A model generated the notes under the pieces. It saw only the letters and a program-made list of their open reading frames with translations, was not told the DNA's origin and searched no databases. From positions 1 through 13,353 of the forward strand of contig CBFIJI010000056.1 of NCBI GenBank assembly GCA_965662885.1: a stretch of DNA of 13,353 nucleotides, written 5' to 3'. This DNA comes from CBFIJI01 sp965662885. Its GTDB lineage: Bacteria > Bacteroidota > Bacteroidia > Flavobacteriales > Flavobacteriaceae. Position numbers and translations under genes: made by a program. Position 1 is the first letter of the stretch, and the number at the start of each line of letters is the position of its first letter. Positions 1-5,843 of this stretch are shown here, piece by piece.

Positions 1-957
1 GTTGATTCTTTTTTGAGATGCTTCTGCTTGCTGAACCACGGAAGTTACCCAACCCACTGTAGCCACAGGCCAAGTAAGCATATTCACATAAATGATAAAT
101 TCAGCCAAAACACCAATTTCAATAGAACCATCAATATATTGTTTACCGCCAATAAAAATGACAATCAGATTACTAAACCCAATCAGAAGAATCATTAATG
201 GAAAAAACCACGCTTGTACTCGAACTAAATTGATGTTTTTTTCATAACTCTCTTGAGACAGCTCTTTAAAAGAAGTATGCATTTGTCTTTGAAGATTATA
301 AGACTTAATTACCGAAATTCCACTAAAACTTTCTTGGGAAAATGAGGATAACTTGGAAAGTAATTCTTGAACTGCGGTACTCCTCAAATTGATGACCCTA
401 CTCAAACGATAAATAATTACCGATAATATGGGTAAGGGAACAATGGTGTAAAGAGTGAGCATTGGAGCAATACTGACCATATAGGAAATCACCAAAATAA
501 AAAGCGTTGTGGTATTGATGCTATACATCAGTGCAGGGCCGACATACATTCTGACCTTACTTACATCTTCACTGATTCTATTCATCAAATCACCTGTTCG
601 GTTGTTTTTATAAAAACGTTGTGTCAGCAATTGATAATGCCAAAAAACTTCATTTTTAAGATCGTATTCGATGTATCGTGAAACATTAATGATGGTTTGT
701 CTCATTAAAAAGGTAAAAAAACCAGAGACTAACGCACTTCCAATAATGATTAATATGTTAATGGAGAGGGTTTCTTTGATGGAATCTGAATTGACCGCTG
801 GACTACGAAGAAATTGCTCAACAGCAGTGAGGGAATTCCCGATGAGGGGTGGAACCAATAACGAAAAAATCCTTGCAATGATTGTAATTAAAAACCCAAT
901 GATTAGTTTCCATTTATATTGGAGTAGAAATTTATTTAAGTAAGCAAGTTCTTTCAT
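1..957 (-). CDS. ABC exporter, transmembrane half (3' end outside window)
   Basis: The complement of this stretch reads as 319 uninterrupted codons from ATG at 957 (MKELAYLNKF...) to the window edge, so the gene is partial. The product is the membrane domain of an MsbA/Sav1866-type exporter that moves lipids, peptides or drugs out of the cytoplasm using ATP. Hydrophobic helices are visible near residues 16-38, 68-90, 148-185 and 255-275. A family-typical segment follows helix 2 (RTGDLMNRISEDVSKVR, near residues 120-136). The visible part ends in VVQQAEASQKRIN, which in this family closes the membrane domain just before the nucleotide-binding domain. The Walker A, signature and Walker B motifs must therefore lie to the left of position 1. 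It is divergent from nusB across 145 bases. Substrate cannot be told. The family assignment is firm. Confidence 0.9.
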   Translation of the reverse strand, partial: MKELAYLNKFLLQYKWKLIIGFLITIIARIFSLLVPPLIGNSLTAVEQFLRSPAVNSDSIKETLSINILIIIGSALVSGFFTFLMRQTIINVSRYIEYDLKNEVFWHYQLLTQRFYKNNRTGDLMNRISEDVSKVRMYVGPALMYSINTTTLFILVISYMVSIAPMLTLYTIVPLPILSVIIYRLSRVINLRSTAVQELLSKLSSFSQESFSGISVIKSYNLQRQMHTSFKELSQESYEKNINLVRVQAWFFPLMILLIGFSNLIVIFIGGKQYIDGSIEIGVLAEFIIYVNMLTWPVATVGWVTSVVQQAEASQKRIN

Positions 958-981
958 ATGTAGTGCCCTCGATGAGGCAGT

Positions 982-989
982 CAAATGTA
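982..989 (-). promoter_or_regulatory. Candidate -7 promoter element for the ABC exporter
   Basis: On the minus strand this reads TACATTTG, a full match to the Bacteroidota -7 consensus TAnnTTTG, 25 bases before the exporter start codon. No TTG sits at the usual 17-23 base spacing; the nearest TTTG (1018-1021) is 28 bases away, so only the -7 part is supported. Confidence 0.4.
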
Positions 990-1070
990 CATAAATCAAT
1001 GTCTTTTAAAAAATAAACAAACAAGGAATACTTATTTGATTTTAATTTATGTCAATCTTTGATAAAAGTA

Positions 1071-1078
1071 TATTTTTG
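1071..1078 (+). promoter_or_regulatory. Candidate -7 promoter element for nusB
   Basis: TATTTTTG matches the Bacteroidota TAnnTTTG consensus and lies 24 bases before the nusB start. A well-spaced -33 TTTG is not evident (the closest, 1058-1061, is only 9 bases upstream), so this is a partial promoter call. Confidence 0.4.
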
Positions 1079-1102
1079 CGCCAACTTTAGATGTTCTAAC
1101 AC

Positions 1103-2047
1103 ATGCTTACACGAAGACATATACGTATTAAAGTAATGCAATCGGTTTATGCCTTTTCATTTGCTGAAAATGAAAAGTTAGCTGATGAAATTAAATTCTT
1201 TAAAAAAAGCGTTTCCAATGCTTTTGAACTTTATGTTCTTCTACTAGCACTTTTTAAAGCCTTACACCGCTATTCCGAGGAACAAATTGAAATCCTCAAT
1301 AAAGCACAAATCAAAGTTTCGGGACAGAAAGATAAACACATAAAGCTTTTGGAGAATCAAATCTTAGGTTTTATCAATGATCATCCTACACTTAATAAAA
1401 TTTTAGACAAGCGAAAAATAAAAGATTGGGATATTGAATTTAAATACGTTAAACGTATTTACCAACAGCTTTTGGACAGTTCTTTCTTTGAAGAATATCT
1501 TCAAAATGAAGCACCAACAACCGATGTGGATCGAGGTTTAATCGTAAAATTATTTCGAGAAATCAGTGCACCAGCCGACTATATATCTGACTATATAGAA
1601 GATCGTCAATTGACATGGCAGGATGATTTTCCCTTAGTAAACACCTTTTTGGTTAAACAATTAAAACAACTTAAAACGGAAGAATACAGCAGCTTGAAAT
1701 TCCCCACTTTAGAGAAGAATCAAGAGGAGCTTACCTTTGGTGTAGAACTTTTAGAAAAAGTAATCCTCAACAGTGAAGTTCTTCATAATGAGTTTAAAGA
1801 TCTAACGCCTAATTGGGATCAGGAACGTATTGCTCAGCTCGACGCTATATTATTAAAAATGGCTATTGCTGAGTTACTCTATTTCCCTACAATCCCACCA
1901 AAAGTAACGCTTAACGAATATTTAGAAATTGCGAAAGACTATTCCACCCCAAAGAGTAATAGTTTTGTTAATGGTGTCTTGGACAAAATAGTACGACAGT
2001 TTGAAAAAGACAAGCGATTGAACAAGGTCGGAAGAGGCTTAAAATGA
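1103..2047 (+). CDS. nusB: Transcription antitermination factor NusB, long Bacteroidota form
   Basis: NusB binds the boxA element of rRNA leaders together with NusE (S10) and helps RNA polymerase resist termination while it transcribes rRNA. The N-terminus MLTRRHIRIKVMQSVYAF is the typical NusB opening. The C-terminal NusB fold (about residues 200-305) ends with the hallmark segment LNEYLEIAKDYSTPKSNSFVNG followed by a basic tail. At 314 residues it is about twice the length of E. coli NusB, because of an acidic and lysine-rich insert of roughly 150 residues; this long form is common in Bacteroidota. The gene leads a same-strand run with a DUF1573 lipoprotein (40-base gap) and yajC, an order common in flavobacteria. 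An rRNA operon, its expected target, begins near the far end of the window. Confidence 0.95.
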   Translation: MLTRRHIRIKVMQSVYAFSFAENEKLADEIKFFKKSVSNAFELYVLLLALFKALHRYSEEQIEILNKAQIKVSGQKDKHIKLLENQILGFINDHPTLNKILDKRKIKDWDIEFKYVKRIYQQLLDSSFFEEYLQNEAPTTDVDRGLIVKLFREISAPADYISDYIEDRQLTWQDDFPLVNTFLVKQLKQLKTEEYSSLKFPTLEKNQEELTFGVELLEKVILNSEVLHNEFKDLTPNWDQERIAQLDAILLKMAIAELLYFPTIPPKVTLNEYLEIAKDYSTPKSNSFVNGVLDKIVRQFEKDKRLNKVGRGLK

Positions 2048-2058
2048 TATTTTTTTTA

Positions 2059-2066
2059 TATTTTTG
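2059..2066 (+). promoter_or_regulatory. Possible internal -7 element before the DUF1573 gene
   Basis: TATTTTTG fits TAnnTTTG and lies 21 bases before the preferred ATG at 2088. It sits in a T-rich tract just after the nusB stop. No good -33 is seen, so an internal promoter is only a possibility. Confidence 0.25.
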
Positions 2067-2087
2067 ATCCAACTTAATATTAAAAAA

Positions 2088-2597
2088 ATGAAAAAATTTT
2101 CAATACTATTTTTAGTTTTCGCAACACTAACGCTAACTTCTTGTAATGACAGTGCCGCAAAGAAGGTTAATAAAGAAATGGCTTCTACCGCCGAAAAAGC
2201 TGCTCAAAGTGATGCCGCTAATGTAAATGCAGCAATTACGTTCGATGAGATGTCTTATGACTTTGGTGTCATAAATGAAGGGGATAAAGTGGAAACAAAA
2301 TTTAAATTCACCAATACTGGTGCTGCTGATTTGATTATTCGTGAAGCACGAGGAAGTTGTGGATGTACGGTTCCTGAATACCCAAAAAACACACCGATTG
2401 CACCTGGAGCAACGGGAGAAATTTTGGTAAGTTTTGATTCAAGTAACAAACCGGGAATGCAACAAAAAACGGTAACACTTTCAACAAATACCGATAGAGG
2501 ACGTGAAATGCTTCGTATCAAAGCAATGGTCAATCCTGACCCTGTAAAACAAAAATTACGCGATGAACAAATGCGCGCTAGACAATTAAATAATTAA
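2088..2597 (+). CDS. DUF1573 lipoprotein
   Basis: This is a 169-residue exported lipoprotein of unknown function. I chose ATG 2088 rather than an in-frame TTG at 2064 because it gives a textbook signal peptide: MKK, a hydrophobic core, then the lipobox LTSC with Cys19 as the lipid-modified residue. Residues 50-150 form one DUF1573 domain, an immunoglobulin-like fold related to ASPM/SPD-2/Hydin modules, visible as YDFGVINEGDKVETKFKFTN, then GSCGCTVPEYP, then a GEILVSFDSSNKPG strand pair. The Cys-Gly-Cys in the middle of the domain is typical of the family. The Ala/Ser/Lys-rich stretch after Cys19 is a likely linker. It lies 5 bases before yajC and is very probably co-transcribed with it. Function in Bacteroidota is not established. 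Confidence 0.92.
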   Translation: MKKFSILFLVFATLTLTSCNDSAAKKVNKEMASTAEKAAQSDAANVNAAITFDEMSYDFGVINEGDKVETKFKFTNTGAADLIIREARGSCGCTVPEYPKNTPIAPGATGEILVSFDSSNKPGMQQKTVTLSTNTDRGREMLRIKAMVNPDPVKQKLRDEQMRARQLNN

Positions 2598-2602
2598 ACT
2601 AA

Positions 2603-2896
2603 ATGGAAGCATTTTCTGGTCAATTACCTTTTTTACTCTTAATGTTGGTGGTATTCTTTTTCTTTATCATCCTACCTCAACAACGAAAACAAAAAAAGGA
2701 AAAGAATTTTATGAACAATCTAAAAAAAGGAGATCGAGTTATTTCGAAAAGTGGTCTCCACGGTAAGGTGGTTGAGTTGAACGATAAAGACAACACCTGT
2801 GTGATAGAAACACTTGCCGGTAAATTGAAAATAGAGCGTTCTGCTATTTCTTTGGAGATGAGTTCAAAACTCAATGCTCCACCGGATGCTAAGTAA
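2603..2896 (+). CDS. yajC: Preprotein translocase accessory subunit YajC
   Basis: YajC is a small inner-membrane protein that associates with SecDF and the SecYEG channel during protein export. The 97-residue product has the family layout: a short N-terminus, one membrane helix (about residues 8-25, LPFLLLMLVVFFFFIILP), then the diagnostic basic segment QQRKQKKEKNFMNNLKKGDRVI and a small beta domain (GLHGKVVELNDKDNTCVIET). Length is normal for the family. It follows the DUF1573 gene after 5 bases and is followed at once by a strong intrinsic terminator, so it appears to close the nusB-DUF1573-yajC transcription unit. Confidence 0.95.
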   Translation: MEAFSGQLPFLLLMLVVFFFFIILPQQRKQKKEKNFMNNLKKGDRVISKSGLHGKVVELNDKDNTCVIETLAGKLKIERSAISLEMSSKLNAPPDAK

Positions 2897-2907
2897 TATT
2901 GATGAAT

Positions 2908-2934
2908 CCCGCCACTAATGGCGGGTTTTTTTTT
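2908..2934 (+). terminator. Intrinsic terminator after yajC, abutting pyrD
   Basis: A perfect 6-bp all-GC stem (CCCGCC 2908-2913, GGCGGG 2920-2925) closes a 6-base loop and is followed by nine Ts (2926-2934). This is a classical Rho-independent terminator. Its T tract ends only 6 bases before the pyrD ATG at 2941. Confidence 0.9.
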
Positions 2935-2940
2935 AAAAAA

Positions 2941-3975
2941 ATGTATCGACTTTTTGTAAAACCTCTCCTATTTCTCTTTGACCCAGAAAAGGTTCACTAC
3001 TTTGTTTTTGCTCAGTTAAAATGGGTGAACAAGATCCCCGGTATTGCTGCTTTAATTCGATTTTTCTATCAAGTAAAGCATCCCTCCCTTGAGCGTGAAA
3101 TCCTTGGATTATCTTTTTCTAACCCCGTTGGATTAGCTGCAGGCTTTGACAAAGACGCAAAACTTTATAAAGAACTTTCCAATTTTGGTTTTGGTTTTGT
3201 TGAGATTGGGACATTAACGCCCAAGCCACAGGCGGGTAATCCCAAAAAACGCTTGTTTCGCCTTCCTAAAGACACAGGATTAATCAACCGAATGGGGTTT
3301 AATAATGAAGGGGTCGATGCTGCAATTCCTCGACTCAAAAAAAATAAGGGAATAGTAATCGGTGGCAATATTGGGAAAAATAAAATCACTCCCAATGAAA
3401 AAGCTGTAGACGACTATATCTATTGCTTTAAGACACTTTATCCTTATGTGGATTATTTTGTAGTCAATGTAAGCTCCCCCAATACCCCTAATCTACGAGC
3501 CCTTCAAGAAAAAAAGCCGCTAACTGATTTACTCAACACCTTGCAAAAATTAAATCAAGCGACGGAAAACCCCAAACCTATACTCCTTAAAATAGCCCCG
3601 GACCTCACAGAAGAGCAGCTGCTCGATATCATTGATATTGTAAAAACGACCAAAACAGCAGGAGTTATTGCCACCAATACAACGTTAAGTCGAGAAGGTC
3701 TGCAATCTTCCAATAAAATGGAAACTGGTGGACTTAGTGGGAAACCTCTGACGGATCGGAGTACCGAAGTAATCCGTTTTCTCTCCGAAAAAAGTCAAAA
3801 AGCCTTTCCAATCATTGGAGTAGGAGGGATTCATACCCCCGAAGATGCCATAGAAAAATTGGAAGCAGGAGCCGACTTAATTCAATTATATACCGGTTTT
3901 GTTTATGAAGGACCGGGGGTGGTCAAGTGCATTAATCAAGCACTTATAAAAAATGAAGATTATCGTAATCCATAG
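2941..3975 (+). CDS. pyrD: Dihydroorotate dehydrogenase (quinone), class 2
   Basis: PyrD oxidises dihydroorotate to orotate in pyrimidine synthesis, passing electrons through FMN to membrane quinone. The frame is open from 2899, but that start would make the protein begin by translating the yajC terminator hairpin. ATG 2941 instead gives MYRLFVKPLLFLFDPEKVHY, the normal amphipathic N-terminus of class 2 enzymes, and a usual length of 344 residues. Visible signatures: GLAAGFDKDAKLYKEL (64-79), GTLTPKPQAGNPKKRLFRLP (90-109), NRMGFNNEG, the active-site loop NVSSPNTPNLR (176-186; the catalytic base should be one of the paired serines, by family S179), LLKIAPDL, TNTTLSREG, GGLSGKPL and GVGGI near the FMN phosphate. 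How its mRNA starts is unclear given the adjacent terminator. Confidence 0.96.
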   Translation: MYRLFVKPLLFLFDPEKVHYFVFAQLKWVNKIPGIAALIRFFYQVKHPSLEREILGLSFSNPVGLAAGFDKDAKLYKELSNFGFGFVEIGTLTPKPQAGNPKKRLFRLPKDTGLINRMGFNNEGVDAAIPRLKKNKGIVIGGNIGKNKITPNEKAVDDYIYCFKTLYPYVDYFVVNVSSPNTPNLRALQEKKPLTDLLNTLQKLNQATENPKPILLKIAPDLTEEQLLDIIDIVKTTKTAGVIATNTTLSREGLQSSNKMETGGLSGKPLTDRSTEVIRFLSEKSQKAFPIIGVGGIHTPEDAIEKLEAGADLIQLYTGFVYEGPGVVKCINQALIKNEDYRNP

Positions 3976-4028
3976 GACTTAAAATCGGATGCTAAAAAAA
4001 CTTTATACAGGGGAATTGCCCATCCGAC

Positions 4029-4061
4029 CACCTATTCCAGCACCAAGAAATTGAATAGGTG
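4029..4061 (+). repeat. 9-bp inverted repeat downstream of pyrD
   Basis: CACCTATTC (4029-4037) and GAATAGGTG (4053-4061) are perfect inverted copies around a 15-base spacer. No T tract follows on the plus strand, so it is not a standard terminator. It could be an RNA 3' stem or an operator; I cannot choose. Confidence 0.45.
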
Positions 4062-4084
4062 ATTTCATCAGTTAGCGTTCTGCT

Positions 4085-4112
4085 TTTGTTAAGTTGAATC
4101 GTGTTATATTTA
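4085..4112 (+). promoter_or_regulatory. Candidate promoter of the alpha/beta hydrolase gene
   Basis: TTTG (4085-4088) and TATATTTA (4105-4112, one mismatch to TAnnTTTG) are separated by 16 bases, slightly shorter than the usual Bacteroidota spacing. The start codon at 4158 follows 45 bases later. Confidence 0.35.
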
Positions 4113-4157
4113 TCAATATATTTTTCACGAAGTAGAACTACTTCAACTAAAACCGCA

Positions 4158-5111
4158 ATGAAAACACTATATAAAGCATTTAAAATCCTTGGAATTACTA
4201 TTGGTTTTTTACTTCTTTTTTTAATCCTTTTTTACGGACATCGTGATCTCCCTTTAAAAGATTTAAAAGCCAAATATGCTCCATCCCCTTCAGCATTTAT
4301 TGGAGTTAATGGTATGGAAGTTCACTATCGGGAGGAGGGTAAACTGAATGATTCCATTCCCATCGTTTTGATTCACGGAACAGGCTCTAGTCTTCATACT
4401 TTTGAAGCGTGGACCAAAGTTTTAAAAAAGGATTACCGTGTTATTGCTCTAGATTTACCCGCTTATGGATTAACAGGACCCTTTCCTAATAGGGAATATT
4501 CCATGGAACATTATGTCGAATTTATTGGAGCTTTTTTAACAGCTTTGGGGATTGAAAAATGTATTTTGGGGGGTAATTCTTTAGGGGGCGGAATTGCTTG
4601 GCGATTTGCTAGTCAATACCCAAAACGTGTAGAACGCTTAATCCTTATAGACGCCTCAGGCTATCCATCCCAAGCCATGAGTACCCCTTTGGCGTTTAAA
4701 ATAGCCCAATCTCCCTTGCTAAAAAATCTATTTACATATATAACCCCTAGGTTTGTCGCCAAGGCTAGTGTTGAAAATGTATACGCCGATAAAAATTTAG
4801 TGACGGAATCATTGGTAGATCGGTATTTTGAGCTCACACTGCGAAAAGGTAATCGGCAAGCGTTTATTGACCGTTTGAGTTTAAAAGTTTCCGTAAACAG
4901 TCATAAAAAAATCAAAGCCATCCAACAACCAACTTTAGTGCTCTGGGGAGATCAAGATCAGTTAATTCCACTTGCTAATGCCTATAAATTCCATCGCGAC
5001 TTGCCCAATGACACCTTGGTGGTTTTAAAAAATACAGGGCATGTTCCTATGGAAGAACGACCGAATAAAAGTGTGGCAGCCGTTCTTGCTTTTTTAAAAG
5101 GGAAGAAGTGA
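4158..5111 (+). CDS. Membrane-anchored alpha/beta hydrolase
   Basis: This is a hydrolase of the alpha/beta fold, acting on an ester, epoxide, C-C bond or similar; the substrate cannot be read from the sequence. I prefer ATG 4158 (MKTLYKAFKILGITIGF) over an in-frame GTG at 4101, whose first 19 codons look like leader sequence. The 317-residue product begins with one hydrophobic segment (about 9-26), probably an uncleaved membrane anchor with the catalytic domain outside the cytoplasm. The fold's landmarks follow in order: the oxyanion HGTG (73-76), nucleophile elbow GNSLGG with Ser141, the acid in WGDQD (Asp267), and the catalytic His295 in GHVPMEERP, with a cap region between about 170 and 245. 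It stands alone, 182 bases after pyrD. Confidence 0.88.
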   Translation: MKTLYKAFKILGITIGFLLLFLILFYGHRDLPLKDLKAKYAPSPSAFIGVNGMEVHYREEGKLNDSIPIVLIHGTGSSLHTFEAWTKVLKKDYRVIALDLPAYGLTGPFPNREYSMEHYVEFIGAFLTALGIEKCILGGNSLGGGIAWRFASQYPKRVERLILIDASGYPSQAMSTPLAFKIAQSPLLKNLFTYITPRFVAKASVENVYADKNLVTESLVDRYFELTLRKGNRQAFIDRLSLKVSVNSHKKIKAIQQPTLVLWGDQDQLIPLANAYKFHRDLPNDTLVVLKNTGHVPMEERPNKSVAAVLAFLKGKK

Positions 5112-5239
5112 CTTAAGAAATTAATTTTAAAGAAAAAGAGGTAACGATTTTGCTTTATAAGAAGTTTAGATCAATTGAGATTAAACCTTATACATAAAAG
5201 GGTATCTTATTATTAGTTTAATTCTTTGATTTATATGGT

Positions 5240-5254
5240 GAATTTCTGAAATTC
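5240..5254. promoter_or_regulatory. Operator-like perfect palindrome upstream of the Mo-hydroxylase operon
   Basis: GAATTTCTGAAATTC is a 7-bp inverted repeat around a single base, a shape typical of sites bound by dimeric helix-turn-helix regulators. It lies 83 bases before the small-subunit start codon. No regulator gene is adjacent, so the assignment rests on form and position only. Confidence 0.35.
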
Positions 5255-5274
5255 CTTTATTAAATTGGGTCGAA

Positions 5275-5301
5275 TTAAGAAGTTGCCAGTAGGCTTCTTA
5301 A
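5275..5301. repeat. 8-bp inverted repeat before the 2Fe-2S subunit gene
   Basis: TTAAGAAG (5275-5282) and CTTCTTAA (5294-5301) are perfect inverted copies flanking 11 bases, ending 36 bases before the start codon. This could be a leader hairpin or a second operator. No T tract follows, so a terminator for the upstream hydrolase is unlikely. Confidence 0.35.
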
Positions 5302-5337
5302 ATTAAAATAGAATAATAAATAAAACGAATAAAAAAC

Positions 5338-5796
5338 ATGGCAAAATTCAGTTTAAAAGTCAACGGAAATAAGGTCGAGGTTGATGTCGCAGCAGATACT
5401 CCGCTTCTTTGGGTTTTACGTGATCATTTAAAATTAGTTGGAACCAAATACGGATGTGGGATTGCCCAATGTGGAGCATGTACTATTCATCTTGATGGTC
5501 AAGCAGTTCGCTCTTGTGTATTGCCCATTGCAGCAGTAGAAAATAAAAAGATCACGACTATCGAAGGACTTTCTCAAGATGGTGAGCATCCAGTTCAACA
5601 AGCGTGGATGGAACACGATGTGCCGCAATGTGGATATTGCCAATCAGGTCAGCTGATGAGTGCTGCTGCTTTACTCAAACAAACGCCCCAACCAGATGAC
5701 GCAGCTATTGATGCAGCCATGCAAGGAAATATTTGCCGCTGTGGAACCTATATTCGAATAAAAGCTGCTATCAAAACAGCCGCTAAAAAAGGATAA
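5338..5796 (+). CDS. 2Fe-2S subunit of a molybdenum hydroxylase (IorA/PaoA-like)
   Basis: This is the small electron-transfer subunit of a xanthine-dehydrogenase-family hydroxylase, carrying electrons away from the Mo centre through two 2Fe-2S clusters. Both clusters can be placed. The N-terminal plant-ferredoxin type uses Cys40, Cys45, Cys48 and Cys60 (CGIAQCGAC, then C). The C-terminal four-helix domain uses Cys98, Cys101, Cys133 and Cys135 (CGYC and CRC). All eight ligands are present in 152 residues, a normal length for isoquinoline 1-oxidoreductase alpha subunits and the single-domain aldehyde oxidoreductase subunits. It has no signal peptide although its partner does, so it probably folds in the cytoplasm and is carried through Tat with the large subunit. 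The partner gene starts 47 bases downstream. Confidence 0.95.
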   Translation: MAKFSLKVNGNKVEVDVAADTPLLWVLRDHLKLVGTKYGCGIAQCGACTIHLDGQAVRSCVLPIAAVENKKITTIEGLSQDGEHPVQQAWMEHDVPQCGYCQSGQLMSAAALLKQTPQPDDAAIDAAMQGNICRCGTYIRIKAAIKTAAKKG

Positions 5797-5843
5797 TCCG
5801 AGAGCCCATAAAACCAATAATGATTAACAAATAAAAAATAATA

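Noticed and set aside
671..943. 90-codon plus-strand open frame
   Set aside because: It is the antisense shadow of the ABC exporter membrane domain, which reads continuously on the minus strand from 957 to the window edge.
2899..2940. Upstream in-frame start for pyrD adding 14 residues
   Set aside because: These codons are the yajC terminator hairpin and T tract; the ATG at 2941 gives the normal class 2 N-terminus.
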